In this document: positions 17,046-26,509 of the stretch, one piece after another
Layout: each line of letters opens with the position of its first letter
Numbering within the stretch: the stretch's first letter is position 1
Assembly: GCF_030388665.1 (NCBI RefSeq)
Contig: NZ_CP128846.1
Coordinates: 310,001-374,000, forward strand
From: Streptomyces flavofungini
GTDB taxonomy: Bacteria > Actinomycetota > Actinomycetes > Streptomycetales > Streptomycetaceae
Direction: 5' to 3'
Length of the DNA: 64,000 nt
Position numbers and translations under genes: made by a program
The notes under the pieces: generated by a model
The model's database searches: none
The model's input: the letters and a program-made list of their open reading frames with translations, nothing else
What the model was told of the DNA's origin: nothing

Positions 17046-17120
17046 GGTAGCGGGACGGCCGGGTAGCGGGACACGCCGGGCAACGGGACACGCCGGGCAA
17101 CGGGACGCGCCGGGCAGCGG
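17044..17120. repeat. 17-bp tandem repeat, about 4.5 copies
   Basis: Units of the form CGGGYARCGGGACACGC start at 17044 (16 bp), 17060, 17077 and 17094, with a partial copy at 17111. The array lies where the 5' part of the TetR remnant should be. Confidence 0.8.
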
Positions 17121-17161
17121 CGCCTCGGCTCGGGCTCGGCCCGTCCGGACGACGAACGGCG

Positions 17162-17196
17162 TGAGGCCCGGCCGCCTCCGGGGTGGCCGGGCCTCA
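17162..17196. terminator. hairpin terminator after the MFS exporter
   Basis: A perfect 12-bp stem (17162-17173 with 17185-17196) lies 31 bp beyond the stop of the minus-strand exporter gene. Confidence 0.75.
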
Positions 17197-17227
17197 TGCC
17201 GAAGCCGCTGCGAACGCTTCGGGCGGT

Positions 17228-18727
17228 TCAGACCCCGGCGCGCTCCGGCGTCTCGGCGGACTCGGAGGACTCCGCCCTCTTCCGCAGCACGGGCGTACGC
17301 GGCGCGTGGGCCGCCTTGAGGCCGAGCAGGGAGACCGCCGCGACCAGGACGAAGGCCGCTCCGGCGATGGCGAAGCTCAGCGTGAACTGGCTCTCCTCGG
17401 GCAGCGCGGGCATTCCCGCCGGGAGCTCGATGGTCTTCGAGGCGAGCAGGGAGGTGATCGTGGCGCTCGCGATGGCGCTGCCGACCGAGCGGGAGATGGA
17501 GTTGATGCCGTTGGCGATGCCCGTCTGGTGGGCGGGAACGCTGGCGACGATGAGCGCGGGCATGGCCGCGTACCCGAAGCTGATCGCCAGGCCGACGACC
17601 ATGCCCGCGCCGATCACCGAGGCGGTGGTGCCGTGCGCCAGGGTGAGCCAGGCGAAGCCGGTGACGCCGAAGGCGGCGCCGAGGGCCAGCGTGACGCGAG
17701 CCCCGATCCGGCGGACCAGGACGCCGCCGAACTGGGCGCCCACCAGCGAGACGAGGGTGGTCGGCAGGAGGTAGACGACCGAGGCGTCGAGCACCGAGGC
17801 GCCGAAGCCGTAGCCCGCCAGTTGCTCGGGCATCTGCACCAGGTACGAGACGCCGATGAACTGGGCGAACATCGCGAAGCCGAGGAGCAGGCCGGCCAGG
17901 TTGGTGAAGAGCACGGGGCGGTGCGTGAACATCTCCATGTCCACCATCGGCTCCTTCACCTTCTTCTCGGTGAACACCCACACACCCGCCATCACGACGG
18001 CGGCGGCGAAGCTGCCGAGCACACGTCCGGACGTCCAGCCCCACTCATGGCCCTGCGAGATCGGCAGGAGCAGCAGGACCAGGAGGGCAGCGAGGGTGAG
18101 CGCGCCCAGCCAGTCGGTGCGGCCGCCCGTCTTCGAGCGCGAGGCGGGCACGACGAAGAGCACGCCGACGAGCGCCACCACGGCGAGGACGACCGCGAGC
18201 CAGAAGACCCGGTGGTAGTCGGGGTCCGAGCCCTGCGTGAGCAGGCCCGCGCCCACCAGGGCGAGGCCGCTGCCGAACGCGAGCGTGCCGCTGACCAGGG
18301 CCATCGCGCCGTGGAGCTTCTCCGGCTTGATCTCCTCACGCAGCACCGACAGCGCGAGCGGGAAGATCGCGGTCGCCGCGCCCTGCATCACACGGCCGAC
18401 GATGAGCCAGGTCAGGGAGGTCGTGGTGGCGGCGAGCACCGAGCCCGCGATCATCACGAGCAGCACGCCGACCAGGGTCGGCTTCTTTCCGTGCATGTCG
18501 CCGAAGCGGCCCAGGAGGGGCGTGAAGACGGCGGCGGACAGCAGCGTGGCCGTGGTCACCCAGCTGACGTTGGCGGTGGTGGCGTCCAGCTCGCTCTGGA
18601 TGATGCCGAGGATCGGGACGACCAGCGTCTGCATCATCGAGACGACCATGGCGGCCAGCCCGAGCACCAGGACGACCGCGGTCTGCCCGGAAGCCCGTGC
18701 GGGGGCCGCGTGCTGTGCGTGAGACAC
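17228..18727 (-). CDS. MFS transporter, DHA2 (14-TMS) drug/proton antiporter family
   Basis: A 499-residue major-facilitator protein with about 14 hydrophobic helices, the DHA2 pattern of EmrB/QacA-type exporters. Motif A between helices 2 and 3 is visible as LLGRFGDMHGKKPT, and WLIVGRVMQGAATAIFPLALSVLREE is the conserved helix-4/5 segment. It should export a hydrophobic or cationic toxic compound using the proton gradient. The GTG start is preceded by a purine-rich stretch. It diverges from a MarR gene 106 bp away, and that gap carries two TTGA-N5-TCAA boxes, so de-repression by the substrate is likely. Confidence 0.93.
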   Translation of the reverse strand: MSHAQHAAPARASGQTAVVLVLGLAAMVVSMMQTLVVPILGIIQSELDATTANVSWVTTATLLSAAVFTPLLGRFGDMHGKKPTLVGVLLVMIAGSVLAATTTSLTWLIVGRVMQGAATAIFPLALSVLREEIKPEKLHGAMALVSGTLAFGSGLALVGAGLLTQGSDPDYHRVFWLAVVLAVVALVGVLFVVPASRSKTGGRTDWLGALTLAALLVLLLLPISQGHEWGWTSGRVLGSFAAAVVMAGVWVFTEKKVKEPMVDMEMFTHRPVLFTNLAGLLLGFAMFAQFIGVSYLVQMPEQLAGYGFGASVLDASVVYLLPTTLVSLVGAQFGGVLVRRIGARVTLALGAAFGVTGFAWLTLAHGTTASVIGAGMVVGLAISFGYAAMPALIVASVPAHQTGIANGINSISRSVGSAIASATITSLLASKTIELPAGMPALPEESQFTLSFAIAGAAFVLVAAVSLLGLKAAHAPRTPVLRKRAESSESAETPERAGV

Positions 18728-18763
18728 GGAAACTCTTTCCCAACTACTTAAGAACCTAGATGC

Positions 18764-18817
18764 TTGAAAACTTCAAGTAATGCTTTTACGGTAGACATCA
18801 ATATTTGAGATGGTCAA
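18764..18817. promoter_or_regulatory. two MarR-type operators, TTGA-N5-TCAA
   Basis: Box 1 is at 18764-18776, within the perfect inverted repeat CTTGAA-AAC-TTCAAG; box 2 is at 18805-18817. Their centres are 41 bp apart, close to four helical turns, in the gap between the exporter and MarR start codons. AT-rich sequence around them would hold the two promoters. Confidence 0.7.
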
Positions 18818-18832
18818 GTTTCTGGGCGTAAG

Positions 18833-19273
18833 GTGGATCACATGCCAGGACCCCCGCGCGTCGGCACGGGCCAGCTCATGGAGCTGCTCTCGGTGTCGCT
18901 AGGCGCCTACTACGGCGATTTCACGGCCGCGGCCGCCCGCGAGAACCTCACGGCGAGCCAGGCCAAGACCCTCACCGTGCTGCGCCGTGGCCCCGCCGCG
19001 ATGCGCGTGCTCGCCGAGACGCTGGCCTGCGACGCCTCGAACATGACGGGAATCGTGGACCGCCTCGAGAAGCGCTCCTTGGTCCGCCGCGAGCCGAGCC
19101 CCGGCGACCGCCGCGTCAAGAACGTCGTCCTCACCCCCGAGGGCGAGCAGGCCATCGACACCATCCGCGCCAACATGCACACGACGACGGCGGGCCTGGC
19201 CACACTCGACGACGAGGACCGGGCGACGCTGTACGCCCTGCTCGGCCGGGTGTTCACGGTCAAGGAGAGCTAG
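18833..19273 (+). CDS. MarR-family transcriptional regulator
   Basis: A 146-residue winged-helix dimer. The recognition segment is LAETLACDASNMTGIVDRLEKRSLVRRE (about 60-87) and the wing is PSPGDRRVKNVVLTPEG. Terminal helices for dimerisation lie at 1-30 and 105-146. The GTG at 18833 or the ATG at 18842 may start it; AGGTGG fits the latter. It is divergent from the DHA2 exporter and should repress both genes by binding the two boxes between them, leaving the DNA when it binds a phenolic or toxic ligand. The ligand is unknown. Confidence 0.92.
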   Translation: MDHMPGPPRVGTGQLMELLSVSLGAYYGDFTAAAARENLTASQAKTLTVLRRGPAAMRVLAETLACDASNMTGIVDRLEKRSLVRREPSPGDRRVKNVVLTPEGEQAIDTIRANMHTTTAGLATLDDEDRATLYALLGRVFTVKES

Positions 19274-19350
19274 GGCCCGTCCGGCGGATCCTCACGGGCG
19301 AGGAGAGCCAGGCGTCGCCTGACTCGGGTCGGGCAGCCCTCGGGGCGCCC

Positions 19351-20127
19351 TCAGCGGCCGCCACCCCTGTACCCCAGGCGCGCCGAGAGGTCCGCCGCGC
19401 CCTTGGCGGCCAGGTCGGCCAGCTCCGGTTCACGGGACTCGGTCCAGCGGATCATGGGGACCGAGATGGACAGGGCGGCGACGACGCGGCCCGAACCGTC
19501 GCGGACGGGGGCCGCGACGCAGCTGACGTCCGGGTTGGACTCACGGTGTTCGGTGGCGATGCCGCGCGCGCGGATGTCGGCGAGGACGGCGTGCAGCGCC
19601 TCGGGGTCCGTGATGCTGTCGTGGGTCATCGCGACGAGCTCCCCCTCCTCGTCCATGCGCAGGGCGAGCTCTTCGGGCGGCAGTGAGGCGAGCAGCATCT
19701 TGCCGACCGAGGTGCAGTGCGCGGGGAGCCTGCGGCCCGCGGCGGAGACCATGCGGACGGCGTGCGTGGAGTCGACCTTGGCGATGTAGATGACGTCCAG
19801 GTCCTCCAGGATCGCGACGTGCACCGTCTCGTCGCAGGTCTCGGCGACCTCCCGGGCCACCCGCTGCCCCTCGGCGGCGAGGTCGAGCTGCTCCGCGTAC
19901 CGGCTGCCGAGCTGGTAGGTGCGCACCCCGAGGCGGTAGCGGCCCGGCTGCTCCGGCACGGACACCAGGTAGGAGCGGGCTGCGAGGGTGGTGACCAGCT
20001 CGTGCACGGTCGTGCGCGGCAGTTGGAGCTTGCGGGTGATGTCGGGCGCCGAGAGCGTGCCATCGCCCTCCAGGAACAGTTCGAGCACGTCCATCGCCCT
20101 GGTCACCGCGGGAACGAGTCGTCCCAT
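19351..20127 (-). CDS. IclR-family transcriptional regulator
   Basis: A 258-residue regulator. The N-terminal winged helix, about 1-65, has AVTRAMDVLELFLEGDGTLS and DITRKLQLPRTTVHELVTTL. The GAF-like IclR effector domain follows (about 80-250), with HVAILEDLDVIYIAKVDS, LPAHCTSVGKMLLA and SCVAAPVRDGSGRVVAALSIS. The ATG at 20127 matches where IclR proteins normally begin; a frame to 20166 would place the motif GTTCGAAAC inside the coding part. It is divergent from the dehydratase operon and probably controls sugar-acid catabolism there. Confidence 0.92.
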   Translation of the reverse strand: MGRLVPAVTRAMDVLELFLEGDGTLSAPDITRKLQLPRTTVHELVTTLAARSYLVSVPEQPGRYRLGVRTYQLGSRYAEQLDLAAEGQRVAREVAETCDETVHVAILEDLDVIYIAKVDSTHAVRMVSAAGRRLPAHCTSVGKMLLASLPPEELALRMDEEGELVAMTHDSITDPEALHAVLADIRARGIATEHRESNPDVSCVAAPVRDGSGRVVAALSISVPMIRWTESREPELADLAAKGAADLSARLGYRGGGR

Positions 20128-20286
20128 GCCGCTCACCCACCCCTTGCCGTTCGAAACTCCGGTCACTGACCGGTATCACGAACACAGGCTAGCCACACCG
20201 CCGTTCACCCGGCAATGATCCGGCGGAATCGAGCGGCGCGCGACCCATTGACACCCTCCGCACGGCCTGAATACGGTCGCGCCACT

Positions 20287-20314
20287 ATTTCGAACGTGTG
20301 TCGAAATCTCGAAC
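20287..20314. promoter_or_regulatory. probable IclR operator upstream of the dehydratase operon
   Basis: ATTTCGA-N7-TCGAAAT at 20287-20307 is a perfect inverted repeat. It overlaps CGAAATCTCGAAC at 20302-20314, which recurs with one change at 22775-22787. A further GTTCGAAAC lies at 20149-20157 near the regulator's own start. Confidence 0.65.
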
Positions 20315-20344
20315 AAGCTCTACGGAGAGTAGGGGTCAACTGCC

Positions 20345-21499
20345 GTGCGCATCACGGGAATCAGCACTCATGTCGTCGGGACGCCCTGGCGCAATCTGAC
20401 CTATGTGCTCGTCCGCACCGACGAAGGCCTCACCGGGGTCGGCGAGACCCGCATGCTCGGCCGCACCGACGCGCTCGTCGGCTATCTGCGTGAGGCGGAG
20501 GCGAACCACATAGCCGGCTCGGACCCGTTCGCGGTCGAGGACCTCGTGCGCCGGATGAAGTACGGCGACTACGGGCGGGCCGGGGAGATCGTGATGTCCG
20601 GCATCGCCGTCGTCGAGACGGCCTGCTGGGACATCAAGGGCAAGGCTCTCGGCGTCCCGGTGTGGCAGTTGCTCGGGGGCAAGGTCACCGACCGGGTCAA
20701 GGCGTACGCGAACGGCTGGTACACCACCGAGCGCACCCCGGAGGCGTACCACAAGGCGGCCGCGGAGGTCGTGGCCCGCGGCTACCGCGCCCTGAAGATC
20801 GACCCGTTCGGGACCGGGCACTTCGAGCTCGACCACGAGCGCAGCGCCTACGCCGTGTCGCTGATCGAGGCCGTGCGGGACGCGATCGGGCCCGACGTCG
20901 AGCTGATGCTGGAGATGCACGGCCGCTTCAGTCCGGCGACCGCGGTGCGCCTGGCACGGGAGCTGGCGCCGTACCGGCCCGCCTGGCTGGAGGAGCCGGT
21001 GCCGCCGGAGAATCTGAAGGCCCTCAAGAAGGTCGCGGACAAGGTGGAGCTGCCGATCGCGACGGGCGAGCGGATCCACGACCGGATCGAGTTCCGCGAG
21101 CTGTTCGAGTCCCAGGCCGCCGACATCATCCAGCCCGACCTCGGCCACATCGGCGGCATCCTGGAGACCCGCAAGCTCGCCGCGACCGCCGAGACCCACT
21201 ACGCGCTGGTGGCCCCGCACAACGTCGGCGGTTCGGTGCTCACCGCCGCCTCGCTCCAACTCGCCGCCTGCACCCCGAACTTCAAGGTCCTGGAGCACTT
21301 CAACGACTTCGCCGACGCGGAGATCAAGAAGGTGGTGCGCGGCGCGCCCGAGGTCGATCCGGAGACGGGATGCTTCGCGGTCTCCCACGAGCCCGGCCTC
21401 GGGGTGGAGTTCGACCCGGACGCGGCCGCCGCGTTCCCGCAGCAGCAGGCCCGGTTCGACCTGTGGGCCGAGGGCTGGGAGCAGAGGTCGCCGAAGTGA
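20345..21499 (+). CDS. mandelate racemase / enolase superfamily sugar-acid dehydratase (galactonate dehydratase-like)
   Basis: A 384-residue enzyme expected to dehydrate a sugar acid to a 2-keto-3-deoxy acid with Mg2+. The enolase-superfamily N-terminal lid spans about 1-120, and the barrel has ALKIDPFG (catalytic Lys region), LMLEMHGRF (metal ligand), WLEEPVPPENL (metal ligand) and IATGERIHDR (metal ligand plus Arg). A histidine in VAPHNVGG near 296 fits the catalytic base. The closest named types are D-galactonate and related dehydratases. It is the first gene of an operon whose stop overlaps the next GTG by four bases. The importer downstream would supply the sugar or its acid. Confidence 0.88.
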   Translation: MRITGISTHVVGTPWRNLTYVLVRTDEGLTGVGETRMLGRTDALVGYLREAEANHIAGSDPFAVEDLVRRMKYGDYGRAGEIVMSGIAVVETACWDIKGKALGVPVWQLLGGKVTDRVKAYANGWYTTERTPEAYHKAAAEVVARGYRALKIDPFGTGHFELDHERSAYAVSLIEAVRDAIGPDVELMLEMHGRFSPATAVRLARELAPYRPAWLEEPVPPENLKALKKVADKVELPIATGERIHDRIEFRELFESQAADIIQPDLGHIGGILETRKLAATAETHYALVAPHNVGGSVLTAASLQLAACTPNFKVLEHFNDFADAEIKKVVRGAPEVDPETGCFAVSHEPGLGVEFDPDAAAAFPQQQARFDLWAEGWEQRSPK

Positions 21500-22650
21500 G
21501 GGGACCGAGCACGGCCGGGGGTACGGTTCCCCCGCGCGCGGCCGATGTCGAGGGCGCCGCTTTCCCGCCCGCCGTCGATGCCCGGTCGGCGGCCCCCTCG
21601 CGCGCCGCCGACGCCGCCCCCGGCACTCCCCCGGCGGGCCCGAGCCGCTCGCTCGTCGTGCCCCGGCCCGGCGCGCACCGCCTGGTCCACGGCGAGGTGC
21701 CGGTGCCCGGCCCCGGCGAGGTGCTGGTCCGGGTCGCCGCCGCCGGGATCTGCGGGAGCGACCGGGAGGTGTACGACGGCCACCGGGACGCCGCCTACGT
21801 CCGCTATCCCGTCGTGCCGGGACATGAGTGGTCCGGCACGGTCGAGGCGGTCGGGGCGGGGGTCGACGCGGGGCTCGTGGGCCGCGGGACCGTCGCCGAG
21901 GGGTTCCGCGCGTGCGGGGTGTGCGAGCGCTGCCGGAGCGGCGAGACCAACCTGTGCACGGGCGGGTACGCCGAGACCGGGTTCACCGAGCCGGGTGCGT
22001 TCGCCGACCATCTGACCGTCCCCGCGCGGCTGTTGCACCCGCTGCCGGACGACGCCGACCTGCGGGCCGCGGCTCTGCTGGAGCCGGCCGCCGTGGTCGC
22101 CGCGGCGGTGCGGACCGGACGGCCGCGGCCCGGGGAGCGCGTCGCGGTGGTCGGCGCGGGCACGCTGGGGCTGCTCGCGGTGCAGTTGCTCGCCGCCTCG
22201 AACCCCGCCGAGCTGATCGTCATCGACCGCCGGGCCACGCGCGGGGCTCTGGCCCTCACGTGCGGCGCGAGCGCGGCCCTCCTACCGGACGTGGCGGCCG
22301 GCCGCCACGGGCGTTACGACCTGGTGGTGGAGACCGCGGGGGCGCCGTCGACCGCCGCCTCCTCGTGTCTGCTGGCGCGCCGTGGCGGCCGGGTCGTGCT
22401 CACGGGGATGTTCGCCCCGGGTGCGGCGGGGATCGATCCGGTGCATCTGTCGCTGAGCCAGCTGGAGCTCCGTTCTGTCTTCGGGGCGCCCTCCTCGGCC
22501 TGGTCGGACGCGGTCCGCGCGTTCGGACTCGGGCTGCTCGACCCGGCGCCGCTCATCACGCACGAGTACCCCCTGGAGCGCTTCGCCGAGGCCGTCGCGC
22601 TGGTCGGGTCCGGCGATCCGACGGTGGGCAAGGTGCTCCTGCGCCCCTAG
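21496..22650 (+). CDS. zinc-dependent medium-chain alcohol/polyol dehydrogenase
   Basis: A 384-residue MDR-superfamily dehydrogenase, preceded by an unusual 55-residue Ala/Pro-rich leader before the first strand SLVVPRPGAHRL. Catalytic zinc ligands are in ICGSD and VPGHEWSG. The four structural-zinc cysteines sit in RACGVCERCRSGETNLC. The NAD(P) site is VAVVGAGTLGLLAVQLLA. The GTG overlaps the upstream stop (GTGA). In this context it probably oxidises the sugar or a sugar-acid hydroxyl before or after dehydration. The leader could be trimmed if a downstream start is used; no better ribosome site was found. Confidence 0.88.
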   Translation: MRGPSTAGGTVPPRAADVEGAAFPPAVDARSAAPSRAADAAPGTPPAGPSRSLVVPRPGAHRLVHGEVPVPGPGEVLVRVAAAGICGSDREVYDGHRDAAYVRYPVVPGHEWSGTVEAVGAGVDAGLVGRGTVAEGFRACGVCERCRSGETNLCTGGYAETGFTEPGAFADHLTVPARLLHPLPDDADLRAAALLEPAAVVAAAVRTGRPRPGERVAVVGAGTLGLLAVQLLAASNPAELIVIDRRATRGALALTCGASAALLPDVAAGRHGRYDLVVETAGAPSTAASSCLLARRGGRVVLTGMFAPGAAGIDPVHLSLSQLELRSVFGAPSSAWSDAVRAFGLGLLDPAPLITHEYPLERFAEAVALVGSGDPTVGKVLLRP

Positions 22651-22774
22651 ACGGTGGCGGTCCGGCTCACGAACGCACCGCGCGCCGTCGGCCCGGCGCG
22701 CCCTTGACCGCCCTGCCTGCCCGTCCTTGATCTCCGGACAGGCTTCCCGTCCGCCCGCACATCCGACCAGCGTC

Positions 22775-22787
22775 CGAAATATCGAAC
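22775..22787. promoter_or_regulatory. second copy of the IclR-type motif
   Basis: CGAAATATCGAAC lies just before the AAGGAG ribosome site of the U32-like gene. It differs by one base from 20302-20314, suggesting a second regulated promoter for the transporter half of the locus. Confidence 0.6.
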
Positions 22788-22803
22788 CGCATGAAGGAGC
22801 TCC

Positions 22804-23772
22804 ATGACCGCCCACCCCAGCCCCCGGCGCCCCGGCGCCGCCGCCCTCGCCCGCATCGGCCACCCCACGCCCCGCAGCGACCCTGCCGACACCTCGCCGC
22901 ACGCGTTTCCCGACGGCGGCACCTGGCGCACCGAAGTCCCGTCCGTGGAGGGCCCGGAGGCCCTGGCCGCCGTCCTCAAGGAGAGCGCGCGCTGGGACGT
23001 GCCCGTGCACCGCATCAGCCAGGGCAGCGGCGTCTGGATGCTCACCGACGACGAGATCACCGAGATGGTCGACGCGTGCGCCGAACGGGACATCGAGCTG
23101 TGCCTGTTCACCGGCCCGCGCGGCACCTGGGACATCGGCGGCTCCACCCGCACCGACTCCGGCGGCGCCGGTCTTCGCGCCCGCGGCCACGACGCGCTCG
23201 CCGGGTGCGTCGAGGACGCCCTGCGCGCCACGGCGCTCGGGGTGCGCTGCCTGCTGGTCGCCGACGAGGGCGTCCTGTGGTTGCTGCACCGGCTGCGGGT
23301 CGCGGGCCAGTTGCCCGCCACCACCACGCTGAAGCTGTCCGCGCTCACGGGGCCGGTCAACCCCGCCTCGTACGCCGTCTACGAGCGCCTGGGCGCCGAC
23401 TCCCTCAACGTGCCGTCCGACCTGACCACGGAGCACCTCACCGAGATCCGGCGGATCAGCCGCGCGCCGATGGACATGTACATCGAGGCGCCCGACGACC
23501 TCGGCGGCTACGTCCGCATGTACGAGACGGCCGAGCTGATCCGGCGCGGCGCTCCGCTCTACCTCAAGTTCGGGCTCAGCAAGTCGCCCGGCATCTACCC
23601 CTACGGCGCCCATCTGCGCGAGCACACCCTCGCCACCGCCCGCGAACGGGTGCGGCGCGGCCGGCTCGTGCTCGACCTGCTCGCCCGGCACGGTGCCGCC
23701 GACGGCATGTCGCCGCTCGGCTCCCGGCTCCCCGGCGAGCTGAGCCGCTTCCCCGTCCCGGAAGGGAGCTGA
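22804..23772 (+). CDS. U32-peptidase-like TIM-barrel protein of sugar operon
   Basis: A 322-residue cytosolic protein with a clear AAGGAG site. The sequence reads as a barrel: DVPVHRISQGSGVWMLTDDEI, ERDIELCLFTGPRGTWD, LGVRCLLVADEGVLWLL, TLKLSALTGPVNPASY, LGADSLNVPSDLTTEHL and PMDMYIEAPDDLGGYVRMYE. Similar proteins are annotated as U32-type peptidases or hypothetical and sit beside carbohydrate importers in actinobacteria. A role as aldolase, epimerase or sugar-phosphate lyase would suit the operon better than peptide cleavage, but I cannot show it. It is three bases from the binding-protein gene and so in the transporter unit. Confidence 0.75.
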   Translation: MTAHPSPRRPGAAALARIGHPTPRSDPADTSPHAFPDGGTWRTEVPSVEGPEALAAVLKESARWDVPVHRISQGSGVWMLTDDEITEMVDACAERDIELCLFTGPRGTWDIGGSTRTDSGGAGLRARGHDALAGCVEDALRATALGVRCLLVADEGVLWLLHRLRVAGQLPATTTLKLSALTGPVNPASYAVYERLGADSLNVPSDLTTEHLTEIRRISRAPMDMYIEAPDDLGGYVRMYETAELIRRGAPLYLKFGLSKSPGIYPYGAHLREHTLATARERVRRGRLVLDLLARHGAADGMSPLGSRLPGELSRFPVPEGS

Positions 23773-23775
23773 GCC

Positions 23776-24879
23776 GTGCGCACCCGCACCCTCCTCACCT
23801 CGGCGAGCGCCGTGCTGCTCGCCGTCTGCCTCACCGCCTGCGGCCAGGAGGCCCGGGGCGGCAGCCGCTACCGGCCCGACGACGGCAAGGGCGGCACCAT
23901 CGGCCTCGCCATGCCCACCAAGGCCTCGGAGCGCTGGATCGCCGACGGCAGGAACATGGCCGAACAGTTCAAGAAGGCCGGGTACGAGACCGATCTGCAG
24001 TACGGCGATGACAAGGTCGAGAACCAGGTCGCCCAGCTCGAGAACATGATCACCAAGGGGCACCGGCTCCTGGTGGTCGCCGCGATCGACGGCTCGGCGC
24101 TCACCGACGTGCTCGCCCGCGCCCACGACGCGGGCATCCCCGTGATCTCGTACGACCGGCTCATCCTCGGCACCGCGCACGTCGACTACTACGCCTCGTT
24201 CGACAACGAGCGGGTCGGCGAGCTCCAGGGGCAGTACATCGTCGACCGCCTCGGCCTCGGCGAGCCCGCGAGGGGCGCGGACGAGAAGTTCAACGTCGAG
24301 CTGTTCGCGGGCTCACCGGACGACAACAACACCAAGTACTTCTGGAACGGCGCCCTGAAGGTCCTGAAGCCCTATCTGGACAGCGGGCAACTCGTTGTGC
24401 GCAGCGGGCAGAAGAGGATGAGCCAGGCCACGACGCTGCGCTGGGACGGCGGCACCGCGCAGAAGCGCATGGACGACCTGATCAGCAAGAACTACGGCGA
24501 CCGCAAGGTCGACGCGGTGCTCTCCCCGTACGACGGCATCTCCATCGGTGTCATCTCCGCCCTCAAGAGCGCGGGTTACTCCGGGAAGGACCTGCCGGTC
24601 GTCACCGGGCAGGACGCCGAGCTCGCGTCGGTGAAGTCCATCATCCGCGGCGAGCAGACCCAGACCGTCTTCAAGGACACCCGCGAACTCGCCGCGCAGG
24701 CCGTGCGGATGGGCGACGCGGTCCTGAACGGCAGGAAGCCGAAGGTCAACAACACCACGGACTACGACAACGGCGAGAAGACCGTGCCCGCCTTCCTCCT
24801 CAAGCCCGTCAGCGTCGACCGGAAGAACACCGATCTGCTGGTGCGCGAGGGGTACTTCACGGCGGGACAGCTGAGGTGA
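23776..24879 (+). CDS. chvE: sugar ABC transporter substrate-binding lipoprotein, ChvE type
   Basis: A 367-residue periplasmic-binding-protein fold attached outside the membrane. A short signal ends in the lipobox LTAC (Cys about 22). The core has [71 protein letters not shown] and [18 protein letters not shown], matching the multiple-monosaccharide (ChvE/XylF-like) group. It is followed by the ATPase and permease genes with overlapping or near-overlapping stops. Ligands of this group include galactose, glucose, arabinose and xylose. Confidence 0.93.
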   Translation: MRTRTLLTSASAVLLAVCLTACGQEARGGSRYRPDDGKGGTIGLAMPTKASERWIADGRNMAEQFKKAGYETDLQYGDDKVENQVAQLENMITKGHRLLVVAAIDGSALTDVLARAHDAGIPVISYDRLILGTAHVDYYASFDNERVGELQGQYIVDRLGLGEPARGADEKFNVELFAGSPDDNNTKYFWNGALKVLKPYLDSGQLVVRSGQKRMSQATTLRWDGGTAQKRMDDLISKNYGDRKVDAVLSPYDGISIGVISALKSAGYSGKDLPVVTGQDAELASVKSIIRGEQTQTVFKDTRELAAQAVRMGDAVLNGRKPKVNNTTDYDNGEKTVPAFLLKPVSVDRKNTDLLVREGYFTAGQLR

Positions 24880-26501
24880 GCGGGGCGGCCGACGGGCACA
24901 GGAGCGCTGACGTGAGCGGTCCCACGGCCGAGGCGAGCGGTCCCGTCCTGGAGATGCGCGGCATCACGAAGACGTTCCCCGGCGTCACCGCGCTCCGCGA
25001 CGTGAACCTGACCGTGCGCCCCGGGGAGATCCACGCCGTCTGCGGGGAGAACGGCGCGGGCAAGTCGACGCTGATGAAGATCCTCAGCGGCGTCCATCCG
25101 CACGGCAGCTACGACGGTGAGATCCGCTTCGAGGGCGCTCCTGTGGCCCTCAAGGACATCCGGGCCGCCGAGCGGCGCGGGATCGTCATCATCCACCAGG
25201 AGCTGGCCCTGGTGCCGTATCTGTCGATCGCCGAGAACATCTTCCTCGGCAACGAACGCACCACGGCACGCGGCCTGATCGACTGGAACACCACCCTGCG
25301 CGAGGCGGCCCGGCTCCTGGAGCGCGTGGGCCTGCGCGACAAGCCGCAGACGCCCGTCGCCGACCTGGGCGTCGGCAAGCAGCAGTTGGTGGAGATCGCG
25401 AAGGCGCTCGCCAAGGAGGTCAGGCTGCTCATCCTCGACGAGCCGACGGCCGCGCTCAACGACGAGGACAGCGCGCAGCTGCTCCGCCTGATCCTGGAGC
25501 TGCGCGCGCAGGGCATCGCGTGCGTCGTCATCTCCCACAAGCTGGGCGAGATCCGCCGGATCGCGGACACGGTGACCGTGCTGCGCGACGGCCGGACGAT
25601 CGAGACGCTCACCGTCCGCGACTTCCCCGCCGCCGAGCCCCGGCTCTCGGAGGACCGCATCATCCGCGGCATGGTCGGCCGCGACCTCGACCACCGCTTC
25701 CCCGACCGCACCCCCTTCGAGGGCCATCGCGACATCGCCCTGGAGGTACGCGGCTGGACGGTGCGCCACCCGGTCGACCACCAGCGCAAGGTCGTCGACG
25801 ACGTGTCGCTGACCGTGCGCCACGGCGAGATCGTCGGCATCGCGGGCCTGATGGGCGCGGGCCGCACGGAGCTCGCCATGTCCGTCTTCGGGCGCTCGTA
25901 CGGGATCTACGTCTCGGGCAGCGTCGCCGTCGACGGGCGCGAGGCGGTGACGAGGACCGTGCCGCGCGCGGTCGCGGCCGGGATCGCGTACGTCACGGAG
26001 GACCGCAAGCGCTACGGCCTGAACCTCATCGACACCATCAACCGCAACATCTCCCTGGCCTCGCTGCCCGGGATGCGCCCGCAGGGACCGGGCGGGCGCG
26101 GCTTCGTCGACGAGCACCACGAGCGGGCCGTCGCCGAGCGCTACCGCGCCACCATGAACATCAAGGCGCCCACCGTCTTCGAGCAGGTGGGCCGGCTCTC
26201 GGGCGGCAATCAGCAGAAGGTCGTCCTGAGCAAGTGGATCCACGCCGACCCCAAGGTGCTGATCCTCGACGAGCCGACGCGCGGCATCGACGTCGGCGCG
26301 AAGTACGAGATCTACACGGTCGTCGACCGGCTCGCCGCCCGGGGCAAGGCCGTGCTGCTCATCTCCTCCGAACTGCCCGAGCTGCTCGGCATGTGCGACC
26401 GGATCTACACCATGGCCGAGGGCCGCCTGACCGGCGAGGTCCACCGCGGCGAGGCCACCCAGGAAGTGCTGATGCGCCAGATGACCAAGGACAGAGGCTG
26501 A
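24876..26501 (+). CDS. mmsA: multiple monosaccharide ABC transporter ATP-binding protein, two ATPase domains
   Basis: A 541-residue fused ATPase of the sugar importer, GguA/MmsA type. Domain 1 has Walker [10 protein letters not shown] and Walker [12 protein letters not shown]; its signature is degenerate ([15 protein letters not shown]). Domain 2 has an altered Walker A ([10 protein letters not shown]), a full signature [14 protein letters not shown] and [13 protein letters not shown]. This asymmetry is normal for the family. The first GTG overlaps the binding-protein stop (GTGA). Another in-frame GTG at 24912 has a good AGGAG site and may be the real start, shortening it by 12 residues. Confidence 0.95.
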   Translation: MSGAADGHRSADVSGPTAEASGPVLEMRGITKTFPGVTALRDVNLTVRPGEIHAVCGENGAGKSTLMKILSGVHPHGSYDGEIRFEGAPVALKDIRAAERRGIVIIHQELALVPYLSIAENIFLGNERTTARGLIDWNTTLREAARLLERVGLRDKPQTPVADLGVGKQQLVEIAKALAKEVRLLILDEPTAALNDEDSAQLLRLILELRAQGIACVVISHKLGEIRRIADTVTVLRDGRTIETLTVRDFPAAEPRLSEDRIIRGMVGRDLDHRFPDRTPFEGHRDIALEVRGWTVRHPVDHQRKVVDDVSLTVRHGEIVGIAGLMGAGRTELAMSVFGRSYGIYVSGSVAVDGREAVTRTVPRAVAAGIAYVTEDRKRYGLNLIDTINRNISLASLPGMRPQGPGGRGFVDEHHERAVAERYRATMNIKAPTVFEQVGRLSGGNQQKVVLSKWIHADPKVLILDEPTRGIDVGAKYEIYTVVDRLAARGKAVLLISSELPELLGMCDRIYTMAEGRLTGEVHRGEATQEVLMRQMTKDRG

Positions 26502-26509
26502 GGCCCGCC

